Shown one piece after another: positions 56,829 through 64,000 of a stretch of DNA of 64,000 nt. Under the pieces are notes generated by a model that was not told the origin of the DNA, did not search any database, and saw nothing but the letters and a program-made list of their open reading frames with translations. The translations under genes and the position numbers were made by a program. This stretch comes from Colwellia sp. M166 (GTDB lineage: Bacteria > Pseudomonadota > Gammaproteobacteria > Enterobacterales > Alteromonadaceae): contig NZ_CP040755.1 in the NCBI RefSeq assembly GCF_024585285.1, positions 1,488,001 to 1,552,000 of the forward strand, read 5' to 3'. Position 1 is the first letter of the stretch; each line of letters begins with the position of its first letter.

Positions 56829-58371
56829 GATGTTCTCCCTGTGAACCTTGTTGCATTTGCTGATAACAAGCAAATGACTCTTGAATATCGTCATCATCCA
56901 ACTTAGCAACTTCAATCATTGATTCTAATGCGCTAATGCTTAATCGATTACTGGCTTGGCACATTAAACAGCCCACAACAAATTCTTCAGCAAACCCTTC
57001 TTTCACCGAGTTTTCTAACACGCGTTTTAAAGTATTGCATTGCTCTCTGGCATAGAAATCACGTTCAGATACATCAGAGTAAAATTCTTCGACAAAAGGA
57101 ATTAATGACGGCTCTTCTTTTTTTGCCCAAGCCAAAAAATAAGTTTTGTTTTCGCTTCTCAACACCTTATGCTCTGGCGGCATATGCTCAATCAGCATGG
57201 CATGCGCATCACCCGATTTTCGTCTGGCATGGCTATAGCTAAGTTCACCGTTATGCTTAATATCAACCTTATCTGGGTAAATATAAATCTGCACTTTTTT
57301 ACCAAACAGCTTGTGGTCAATTGAATAGTATATTTGGTCAACTTTGACTCTATAATGCTTGTCAACCGTAACTGTACGCTGTCCTGTAGGCACAATAAAA
57401 GATATTGGATTTATCTCTCTAAACGATGGTTTTTCTTCTTCGAATAGCTCATCGCGTGATTCAGCGCGTCCCGTTAATGGTCGCTTATTAATCGCAGACA
57501 CCAACCAATCCAAACAGTCGTTAACCTCTTCTACCGAGTTAAAAGACATTTCGCTTAAATAAGGATAAATCTCATTATTAAAAATTTTCACTGCTATTTC
57601 AGCCGCATAGTTGTAATTCGGGCTTGCTGGTGGAGATGGATATGCAATAGCGTCTTGATGCTTACAAAATTGCTCATAACCTTTTGTGAGCTTCAGATGG
57701 GGTTTTGGTGTTGTCACCAAAGGTTTTGCATTATCAGTGATGATAAATTTAACGACACCATTTATTTGAATAAATATCCATTGCATGAAATCAAGCCAAT
57801 CTTTCTGTTTCTGATGTGTGGTCGCACGAATGAATATTTTCTTTGAATAACCTAAAACACCGGCAATAAAGTATACGTAATGCCTATTTTTTTCAGGGCC
57901 GATAGATAAACGAAGGCCAGCATAATCAATATACAAACGTTCTCCAGGGTTTTCTATGATAGTTAGTGCAAATTTAGGGTTATTCAGTGCAGCCTTAACC
58001 CCTGCATAATAGGTAGACTCTGCAACTGCATTAGCTTCACCGACTGCTTTTACATAAGCTCTGTAATGAAATCGAATATTGGGCTTACCCTTTCTACCTT
58101 TTGTACTAGATATCAGGTTTGCAACTTCCTCATATTGAGGTAACGTAAACCTTGATTGATGCGGAGGTCGCCCAGTGAGAAGAATTTTTGTCGCATCACT
58201 TAAGGGCAAATCTTTTACATCATGGTAAGAAATGCCTTTTTCTGTCCATGCATTTATTTTTCTGCCTACTGCTTGATGACTAATACCTAAATACTCACCA
58301 AGCTTACGGTATGACCATTGTGTTAATAACCACAGTCTTAACAACTCAATCCAAATATCAATTTTAATCAT
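56818..58371 (-). CDS. istA: IS21-family DDE transposase IstA (B)
   Basis: A 517-aa transposase with an N-terminal helix-turn-helix (WSYRKLGEYLGISHQAVGRK). The catalytic acids are Asp 149 (RLYIDYAG), Asp 213 (FIITDNAKP) and Glu 258 (NYNYAAEIAVKIF). The C-terminal barrel (DKHYRVKVDQIYYSIDHKLF) is present. It ends in a His-rich GEHHAH overlapping istB, as in A (KHHVH). Sequence identity to copy A is low, so the two modules carry transposases of different lineages. Confidence 0.88.
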   Translation of the reverse strand: MIKIDIWIELLRLWLLTQWSYRKLGEYLGISHQAVGRKINAWTEKGISYHDVKDLPLSDATKILLTGRPPHQSRFTLPQYEEVANLISSTKGRKGKPNIRFHYRAYVKAVGEANAVAESTYYAGVKAALNNPKFALTIIENPGERLYIDYAGLRLSIGPEKNRHYVYFIAGVLGYSKKIFIRATTHQKQKDWLDFMQWIFIQINGVVKFIITDNAKPLVTTPKPHLKLTKGYEQFCKHQDAIAYPSPPASPNYNYAAEIAVKIFNNEIYPYLSEMSFNSVEEVNDCLDWLVSAINKRPLTGRAESRDELFEEEKPSFREINPISFIVPTGQRTVTVDKHYRVKVDQIYYSIDHKLFGKKVQIYIYPDKVDIKHNGELSYSHARRKSGDAHAMLIEHMPPEHKVLRSENKTYFLAWAKKEEPSLIPFVEEFYSDVSERDFYAREQCNTLKRVLENSVKEGFAEEFVVGCLMCQASNRLSISALESMIEVAKLDDDDIQESFACYQQMQQGSQGEHHAH

Positions 58372-58532
58372 TTTTCTTGCCTCTCATTAGAGGCGCAAAA
58401 ACCTATCGCACACTTGCAAAAACCTGCAAATGTACTACAGTTGAATTGTCTGCTTTCAAAAGACAATTCTGCAAAGGCCCACTGTGTTAGAGCACTTCGG
58501 GTCTTTGTTATTTCTGCGCCAGTTAAAATTCG
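58372..58532. promoter_or_regulatory. Structured region between the DNA-binding gene and istA (B)
   Basis: It contains a direct repeat GCAAAAACCT (58395 and 58416) and a perfect 9-bp inverted repeat GAATTGTCT/AGACAATTC (58443-58469). A weaker hairpin GGCCCACTGTG ... CACTTCGGGTC with TTAGAG loop follows at about 58476-58503. The architecture parallels the same interval in module A (repeat pair, 9-bp dyad, hairpin with GTGTTA at the loop side), although the sequences differ. Confidence 0.55.
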
Positions 58533-58802
58533 TCACATCTTCTTATTTTCCATCTCGACAACAGCGCACTGCGCCATATACCTTGCTACCTCTGCAACCA
58601 AGACAAAGTAGCCCCTACGATTTGGCTGTGAGAATATCGGTATGGGTAACGTCCCCCTTAATAGGGCTTGGCGCATTGTTGCAACACTTCGATAGTTCAG
58701 TGCCTTATGCAATTGCTCAAGATTTAAAATGGGCGAGCCATAAAGCTTTAATAAATCAGCTTCTAACTTTTCTCGTAATTCATTGAGTGCTTCTTCGCTC
58801 AT
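58533..58802 (-). CDS. Small AlpA/excisionase-like DNA-binding protein (B)
   Basis: An 89-aa protein (LEADLLKLYGSPILNLEQLH, YRSVATMRQALLRGTLPIPI, PNRRGYFVLVAEVARYMAQC) aligned end to end with the 93-aa protein of module A. I set the start at 58802 because homology begins there; a longer frame extends upstream without support. It probably controls the divergent promoter or the direction of recombination. A TGGTCT motif occurs upstream at about 58842. Confidence 0.72.
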   Translation of the reverse strand: MSEEALNELREKLEADLLKLYGSPILNLEQLHKALNYRSVATMRQALLRGTLPIPIFSQPNRRGYFVLVAEVARYMAQCAVVEMENKKM

Positions 58803-58969
58803 GTCTGCTTCAGTCGTGTTCAGTAAGGTAATAATTAAGTATTGGTCTAGACTTTGGTTACAGCCAGTGTGTTTTTTGAATGATAGAAACAAGAATAAAT
58901 AATGTAAGGCACTGAAAAGTAGTGATTCTGCTAAAAACGAACAGATGAATAAAAAGTAAATTAAATACG

Positions 58970-59908
58970 ATGTACAATTTTACCGCCTACAAAAAACTTC
59001 CCAAATATGTGCAGTCATTAGCTACGCAACACTTCTTGTTGGAGTGGTTATTTTCTTTAAATGATAAGCAAGAGAAGACGCTAAACTTGATGCAAAGGCT
59101 CAGAGCGTTAAGGATTAAAATAATTGAAGACGCTCATATTTCTACTACCGCTAGATTCAGCCCCTCTCCGCTGAAGTTGTTGACGTATCTAGACAGTGAA
59201 ATTAACTCGCGATATTGGCGCGTAAAGCTAAAAGGCAAACCGATTGTGAGTAAGTTTAAGTTTTCCCGGTTGATGCAGCTTACAAACTATCAGCCTATCT
59301 ATACCGATAAAGCCTTCTTTATACTGTTGAGTCAGCCTAATACAGCAAGTCAAAACCTTGCTCCTGCAATCAATGCACTTTCATTACATATAAAAGATAT
59401 GCTTTTGAGCAAGCAGGCAAGGAAACATTGGCATTTACCAGCAACAGCAGCCGATGAACTATCAACGATTATTAATCGCAAGTACGCTTGGCATATTGAT
59501 GAACTTTGCAATACCTACACGTTAGATAGTTTGACTGCATTACTCATTATTGCCATTTACCAACAAAATGAGCTTCAAGAAGCAAGACCAACGCATGCTG
59601 AAAAGTGTGCCTTTGAACTTTTTATAAAGTTATTCGCCATTAAATATTGTCCGAGCAATACACCTAAAATTGGTTTTGGTATTGCTCAGTTATTGATAGC
59701 TTTATCAGCTCACTCAAATGAACAAGAAAAGGAGTTCGTTACGCCAACTGTTAAACATTTCGATCATCTATTAGGTTCACTGAGTGAGACAAACATCACG
59801 CTGAAACGAGACTTTAAATTTGACCAAAAAGTATTGGATGAGAGTTTATTAAATTTTGATGACTCGAAATATTTAAATCAAAAAGAATTAGGCTTTCTGA
59901 TCAAGTAA
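58970..59908 (+). CDS. Conserved element protein of unknown function (B)
   Basis: A 312-aa protein divergent from the module operon and related to the 269-aa protein of module A by the motif LDSLTALLIIAIYQQ ... ARPTHAEKCAFELFIKLF. The N-terminal half differs and the C-terminus is longer. There is no recognised domain, signal or membrane helix. The array of TGGTC sites begins 37 bp after the stop. Confidence 0.65.
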   Translation: MYNFTAYKKLPKYVQSLATQHFLLEWLFSLNDKQEKTLNLMQRLRALRIKIIEDAHISTTARFSPSPLKLLTYLDSEINSRYWRVKLKGKPIVSKFKFSRLMQLTNYQPIYTDKAFFILLSQPNTASQNLAPAINALSLHIKDMLLSKQARKHWHLPATAADELSTIINRKYAWHIDELCNTYTLDSLTALLIIAIYQQNELQEARPTHAEKCAFELFIKLFAIKYCPSNTPKIGFGIAQLLIALSAHSNEQEKEFVTPTVKHFDHLLGSLSETNITLKRDFKFDQKVLDESLLNFDDSKYLNQKELGFLIK

Positions 59909-60346
59909 CCCACCTTTATTTTTAATTTTATTTATTATTTCAAATGGTCCAATAATTTTAGAATGCTGTATTGCTATTTTTAGAATCACTGGTCTATTTC
60001 TCTTGGAATCTCTGTACAGAGATCCTGCTTTTTTTGAGACAAGCCTCTATGTTGACAGAGACACTTTCTACTAATAACGGACCAGTATGATTCTATGGTT
60101 TAGGACCATTACTTTTATTGAAATTAAAACTCAACAAAGTTAAAAACATAACTAACAATGTAGATATATTTTACATTAAATTAATTAGTTACGGGATTTT
60201 CAAGGTAGAAGTTAACTTTACCACTTATGAAAGTGAAAGACTATTTAGGCGCTAAAATCATATCAATCCTGCCATCAAATTCTTGGTAATATTACCCGTA
60301 AATTTTTATCATAGGTACTCGGCTCATGATCACAAGGTAGTAGGAA
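59909..60346. other. Intergenic region with TGGTC array (B)
   Basis: About 440 bp containing the array at 59945-60108 and an AT-rich stretch that probably contains the promoter of the 161-aa gene (ribosome-binding site AGGTAGTAGGAA before 60347). No gene was recognised. Confidence 0.6.
59945..60108. repeat. Inverted array of TGGTC sites (B)
   Basis: Forward arm: TGGTCC at 59945 and TGGTCT at 59990 (45 bp apart, exactly as in A), with a weak TGTATT at 59967. Reverse arm: TGGTCC on the complement at 60108 and 60084, with a weak TGTCTC at 60063. Total 164 bp versus 163 bp in A, while the intervening sequence differs. A perfect 16-base palindrome ATCTCTGTACAGAGAT (60008-60023) lies near the middle. 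Confidence 0.7.
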
Positions 60347-60832
60347 ATGCACTTAAATTTACTCGCCATGTTGCCGACTGAACTGAGAGAAAAAATAGAC
60401 CAAGAATATGAATTGATCATTCAATTGAAACCGCACGAAAGATTTCAGCTTTGGCCTCGACTAAGGCCAATGATTTACTATGTCACTAACGATGAGTTGA
60501 TCCGCCAAGCAAGTCAGCAATACTTGGCTCATCACGACTGTATGATTGCTAACACCTTATTTGGCTTGTCACTTTGTCCAAGCGTCTTAGCAAGAGGGCC
60601 TATTACATCTGCTACCGCAGCCGAAAAATACCTAAATACTGGCATTAGGAATATTTTCAAGCATAAGGAGACAATCGATTTTGGTTGGCTTACTGAACAT
60701 CATTTAAAGCTATGGCAACATTGCTGCCATAGCTTTTTAATCTACGCATATAGAAGTAATTATTGGAATGATGATGTTGTTGAATATGCTGAATCTCAGT
60801 GCGATCCAGCGATATTGATTGAACGTGCATAG
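60347..60832 (+). CDS. Hypothetical protein between array and 34-bp repeat (B)
   Basis: A 161-aa protein with no recognised domain (LPTELREKIDQEYELIIQLK, RFQLWPRLRPMIYYVTND, FGWLTEHHLKLWQHCCHSFL). No signal peptide is seen. It sits in the slot held by an unrelated 110-aa gene in unit A. A good ribosome-binding site precedes it. It may be cargo or an element accessory protein. Confidence 0.6.
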   Translation: MHLNLLAMLPTELREKIDQEYELIIQLKPHERFQLWPRLRPMIYYVTNDELIRQASQQYLAHHDCMIANTLFGLSLCPSVLARGPITSATAAEKYLNTGIRNIFKHKETIDFGWLTEHHLKLWQHCCHSFLIYAYRSNYWNDDVVEYAESQCDPAILIERA

Positions 60833-60836
60833 TTAA

Positions 60837-60870
60837 GGCAAAACCAGCTTCCGCTGGCTTTGAGAGCAAA
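60837..60870. repeat. 34-bp hairpin repeat, copy B
   Basis: Identical over 34 bases to 45740-45773, with the same position after a plus-strand stop and before the end of a minus-strand defence gene. Confidence 0.85.
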
Positions 60871-60887
60871 GAGAATTTGAAGTTAAG

Positions 60888-63539
60888 CTACAGCACCTGA
60901 TCCAGTGACTCTATTGCAGCTACAATGGTATGAACTGAATTTCGATCAAATTCCGCTCGGTCTACCTCTTCATGTGTACCTTTGTTCAAGTACCTCCATT
61001 CACGAGAATCACCATTAATACCTAACAATTGTTCAATGGGAGACAACACGTTGTCTTTATCAGGATCAGAGAAATCACCTTTGTTAATCTTAGTTTTAAG
61101 TTGCTCTGTCAGTTGGCGCAATTCAATTGGAGAATTGGCAGTACGTAACTTGATACTCAAATTGCCATCACCATTCTTACTGACATATCGCCATATTTTC
61201 CCTTTAGCTAATGACTCAAGTGCTTGGCGAGATTTACCCAATGCAAATCGTAATTCATTTTTGCGAATATGCTCTAACGCACCTTCAACATAGTTCCTTG
61301 GTGCGCATTTGAAGTCAACTTGAATATGCGGTTCATTAATACGAGGCAAGAATGCTAACCTCTGGCTACTCTTAACTTGCTCAACTGATAACAGATTTTG
61401 AATATCTTTAAAAAACTCCTCTCCATGACATGTCAAGATAATCTGTTTTCCATCGAAATAATGATCTTCAAACAGTGTGCGCCTTATTGATTCGCGGTGA
61501 TCATCATCAATGGCATTTACAGGATCATCAAAAATAAGAAGGGGACAACCTTCTTTTATGTTTTTTGCCAAAAGTATTGCCAAACCAACGCAACGAATAT
61601 GCCCTTCACTTAATACGTGAAGCGCATCAAAATATTTTTTAGGCTCATTTTGATAAGAAATTTTTAACTTTTGATTTTGCGCTAATGGTAACTGGATAGA
61701 AGCCATTAATTCAGTAGGTGCGTCATTTCTATTAAAAGCATTATAAAGTTCAACAACTACATCGCCTAAGTTTTCAACTAGCTGAGCTGGCAACTTTTTA
61801 CGATAGGCATTAAGTAAAGAGACGAACTGTTGGTAAGATTCCCGTATTTCAATATTCTTCGTAACAATCGGCTTTTCCTGTTCTACTTCTTTAATAAGTG
61901 ATTTGTTTGCTTCATCAAACTCACTGATCAACTTTCGAGCATCTTCTATTGCTTTAACCGCAGCACTTTTGCTAGCTGCTAACTTTTGAGCGTCATTTAA
62001 AAATCCTTTTAGTCGCTTCAATTCAGACCGCTGAGCATTCTTGTTTTGCTCAATTTGAACACTCTCAATATCCTGCTTTTCTAAACAAGTTACTTGAGTC
62101 TCTATATGTTGTATAGCTGTCGTGCCATCTTCTAGCGCGGCATGTAAACTATTCCACCATGTTACATTTAAGTGTGACATATCAGCTAACTTAAAAGGCG
62201 CTAACTTGTTATTAGAGAAAAAGTTTAAACAAGTAGATAATACCTGATGTAATTCTTGTAGTTTTTGAAACACTGTTTGCTCAAGTTGCTTTATGGTCGC
62301 TTGCAATAGGGCTAAATGTTGAAGCTTGACTAACTCCTCTCCGGCATAAGTAAAAGGATTAACTGTTACTTCAGTTAATGGAGTTAAACATGCAGGACAT
62401 TTATCAGGGCTATTCGGCTGTACTTGAGTTACGGCTTCAAATAGTTGTTGGAAAGATACTTGTTGACTTGCTTTTGCTATCTCTTCACTTTTTTGAGTAT
62501 GCTCATTCAGACTGCTTATCAACGTCTGTTTAATTGCGGTTAGGTTAGCCACAGTTAGGTTACTTTTTTGAGGAATAGGCTTCTGCAACTCAGCTTCTAA
62601 TAAAGGTACGTGCCCTTGCTTTTCTTCTGTGCCATTAAGCTCAGACATCATTGTAAGTAAAGTACAGCCTTCTCTATAGCGAGATGCTAATGAAGCTTCA
62701 TCATCCTTTGCTTGTTCAACGATACCTTGATTAAGTTTAATTTGTTGTTCAGCCCCTTGGAGTTTAAGCCGTTTTTGAGCAAGTGTTTTTGCTTTTACAC
62801 CTTCTAAATCTATATATCGCCCATCAATTTCAGGAGAGAAATTCTTTACAAACTCATTAAATGCATCAAGGCCAAATAGTGTTGATATTAGTTCTGACTG
62901 TTTGGCCGGAGCTTGCGCAGCAATACGCGAAAAGCTATCTATTCTATTTTTTTCAACGAAGCAAAATCGATAAAGAGCATCATTAGATTTGATACTGACA
63001 TCAGCGCCATCATCATCAATTCCGATCAATTTGGGTGGTGCGAATTTATTGGTGTGTGCATTTTTTAAATAAGCTTCAACATCTCTAAAACGCTTACTTT
63101 CAGCTTCTGCTACTGAGCCTAACAAGGCGTATTCTAATGCTTCACAGAAACTAGACTTCCCCGTACCGTTTGGCCCAAAGATAAGCACTAACAGACTTTT
63201 TAGGTCAAAAGTTTCTTCACGGCTAAATCCCCTAAATGAGTCAACCGATAACTCTTTGAGTAGAGCAAAAGAGGCTACATCTGACTCAACTTCTTCAAGG
63301 TTAGTTGGAATATCTTTGCTTAAACTAGCCCACTCTTTTTGAGCAAGCTTTGCGACATGTTTAACCCGTTGCCCTTGATGAGTAACTAATGGAACAATTT
63401 CTTCAAGGTGTTTTAGTACCAAGTTAGCGAATTTATGAACTGATGCACTAGATGGAGTTGAAAGTAAAGTTTGAAGAAAACGTTGAAATTCAGACTGGAT
63501 CATATCTTCCCTTATATTTGATAAATTGTCAGATTGCAC
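60888..63539 (-). CDS. SbcC/RecF-like AAA ATPase with CxxC hook, probable defence protein
   Basis: An 883-aa SMC-like ATPase. The N-terminal head has Walker A FGPNGTGKSS (residues 121-130). Long coiled-coil arms flank a zinc-hook-like CPAC (381-384). The C-terminal head shows the signature LSEGHIRCVGLAILLA, Walker B PLLIFDDPVNAID and the H-switch ILTCHGEEF. The last 120 residues (RQALESLAKGKIWRYVSK ...) are a separate helical domain. Single-gene SbcC/RecN-like ATPases occur in many anti-phage islands; no partner nuclease is adjacent. It is the only gene between the 34-bp and 33-bp repeats in unit B. Confidence 0.82.
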   Translation of the reverse strand: MQSDNLSNIREDMIQSEFQRFLQTLLSTPSSASVHKFANLVLKHLEEIVPLVTHQGQRVKHVAKLAQKEWASLSKDIPTNLEEVESDVASFALLKELSVDSFRGFSREETFDLKSLLVLIFGPNGTGKSSFCEALEYALLGSVAEAESKRFRDVEAYLKNAHTNKFAPPKLIGIDDDGADVSIKSNDALYRFCFVEKNRIDSFSRIAAQAPAKQSELISTLFGLDAFNEFVKNFSPEIDGRYIDLEGVKAKTLAQKRLKLQGAEQQIKLNQGIVEQAKDDEASLASRYREGCTLLTMMSELNGTEEKQGHVPLLEAELQKPIPQKSNLTVANLTAIKQTLISSLNEHTQKSEEIAKASQQVSFQQLFEAVTQVQPNSPDKCPACLTPLTEVTVNPFTYAGEELVKLQHLALLQATIKQLEQTVFQKLQELHQVLSTCLNFFSNNKLAPFKLADMSHLNVTWWNSLHAALEDGTTAIQHIETQVTCLEKQDIESVQIEQNKNAQRSELKRLKGFLNDAQKLAASKSAAVKAIEDARKLISEFDEANKSLIKEVEQEKPIVTKNIEIRESYQQFVSLLNAYRKKLPAQLVENLGDVVVELYNAFNRNDAPTELMASIQLPLAQNQKLKISYQNEPKKYFDALHVLSEGHIRCVGLAILLAKNIKEGCPLLIFDDPVNAIDDDHRESIRRTLFEDHYFDGKQIILTCHGEEFFKDIQNLLSVEQVKSSQRLAFLPRINEPHIQVDFKCAPRNYVEGALEHIRKNELRFALGKSRQALESLAKGKIWRYVSKNGDGNLSIKLRTANSPIELRQLTEQLKTKINKGDFSDPDKDNVLSPIEQLLGINGDSREWRYLNKGTHEEVDRAEFDRNSVHTIVAAIESLDQVL

Positions 63540-63657
63540 AGCAGAGTCTTAACCTAACGATAATGTCCTTTGTAAATCCGATATCAAAGTTATCAGTTTA
63601 AAAAACGTAAGTAAATCAATACGCGACCTAATGCTAATTGGTTTGATTTTGCACAAT

Positions 63658-63690
63658 AAAAAGCCCCGGCTAGCGAGGCTTTGGATTCAA
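63658..63690 (-). repeat. 33-bp terminator-containing repeat, copy 3
   Basis: Identical over 33 bases to the copies at 36531 and 50163. It follows the last minus-strand gene of the window and suggests that another Rhs tip unit continues beyond the right edge. Confidence 0.88.
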
Positions 63691-63716
63691 ATAAAAATAT
63701 TAAAGCACATTTAAAA

Positions 63717-63992
63717 TTACATATTGGTGTTTTCTAATTTAAATACTGCTATATCCAAACCACCGTTTTCTAATAAATGATTAACCTTAAATTCGATTAA
63801 GTGAATATAACTTTGACGAGAATTTGGATCGAGTTCTGAAACATGAAAATAGTAACTATTTTCAAAAAGAACACTATCACTTCCATAAACCCCAATTATT
63901 TTAAACTTAGAGTTTGGGGGGATCTCATTTCTGAATACAACCTCAGGGCCAGAAAAGTTAGGTTTAGGTACAATAAACACATAATCTACCAC
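63717..63992 (-). CDS. Small protein before the third 33-bp repeat, possible immunity protein
   Basis: A 91-aa soluble protein (MVDYVFIVPKPNFSGPEVVF ... LDIAVFKLENTNM) without membrane segments or a recognised family. Its position directly before the third 33-bp repeat parallels the immunity-like genes of tips A and B. Its start is 8 bases from the window edge, so the gene may continue further upstream and be partial here. Confidence 0.5.
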   Translation of the reverse strand: MVDYVFIVPKPNFSGPEVVFRNEIPPNSKFKIIGVYGSDSVLFENSYYFHVSELDPNSRQSYIHLIEFKVNHLLENGGLDIAVFKLENTNM

Positions 63993-64000
63993 TTTATTTC

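Larger units (their letters stand above)
54299..60108. mobile_element. Chimeric IS21-like / tyrosine-recombinase module B
   Basis: This module has the same order as module A: tyrosine recombinase, one pseudo-Toprim protein, IstB-like, IstA-like, small DNA-binding protein (minus), divergent unknown gene (plus), and inverted array at 59945-60108. The second pseudo-Toprim gene of A is missing. Ends are not determined. Confidence 0.65.

Noticed and set aside
38752-60108. Tn7-like or CRISPR-associated transposon
   Set aside because: No TniQ/TnsD, TnsC with intact ATPase, or Cas effector is present; the transposase and helper match the IS21 layout better, although the 22-bp site spacing is reminiscent of Tn7 ends.
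36531-63690. CRISPR array formed by the 33-bp repeats
   Set aside because: The three repeats are 13 kb apart; no spacer-repeat periodicity and no cas genes occur.

Overview
The window looks like chromosome of a marine gammaproteobacterium of the Alteromonadales, most likely Colwelliaceae (Colwellia/Thalassotalea-like). This is inferred from the AT-rich composition, the family set (TIGR04219-type outer-membrane protein, CopA/CopB copper operon, RND pump, dCache chemoreceptor, GGDEF/EAL protein) and the signal-peptide style. No rRNA, tRNA or CRISPR array was seen, so the taxonomy is tentative.

Positions 1-35,300 are ordinary accessory and housekeeping chromosome. A copper-resistance cluster comes first (CopRS-type two-component system, CopA multicopper oxidase, CopB, a Met/His-rich periplasmic protein, a cytochrome c and two SnoaL/DUF4440-like exported proteins). 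It is followed by a formyltransferase, a two-gene ABC exporter, an outer-membrane protein, a TetR regulator with matching operators upstream of itself and of an MlaC-like protein, and a penicillin-acylase-family lipoprotein. Next come a LysR-controlled RND tripartite pump with an oxidoreductase, a GAF-GAF-GGDEF-EAL protein, a chemoreceptor, a CadC/TolB-like membrane regulator and an exported trypsin-ankyrin fusion.

Positions 35,300-64,000 are a highly organised mobile/defence region built from two parallel units of about 13.6 and 13.5 kb. The units are bounded by three copies of an identical 33-bp terminator-containing repeat (36531, 50163, 63658). Reading left to right, each unit has: the 33-bp repeat; a small membrane protein (probable immunity); an orphan Rhs C-terminal tip; a conserved 250-bp block with a possible 19-codon leader; defence-like genes (Abi_2 in unit A; a PD-(D/E)XK nuclease plus AbiEi/AbiEii in unit B); a transposition/recombination module; a small gene; an identical 34-bp hairpin repeat (45740, 60837); a further defence-like operon (PD-(D/E)XK-TPR protein plus an unknown protein in A; an SbcC-like ATPase in B); and the next 33-bp repeat.

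The transposition/recombination module is the most unusual item. Both copies encode an IS21-type DDE transposase (IstA) with an intact D,D,E set, and an IstB homologue whose ATPase motifs are degenerate. They also encode one (B) or two (A) DnaG/Toprim-like proteins that have lost the catalytic Toprim acids, a tyrosine recombinase with all catalytic residues, a small DNA-binding protein, and a divergent protein of unknown function. Just downstream of the divergent gene in each copy lies a 163-164-bp array of TGGTC-type motifs in two inverted arms. In copy A each arm has three motifs spaced 22-23 bp; in copy B the outer and one inner motif of each arm are clear. I infer a chimeric IS21/tyrosine-recombinase/pseudo-primase element family that carries and shuffles Rhs toxin tips and anti-phage cassettes. 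I do not recognise it as a named system.
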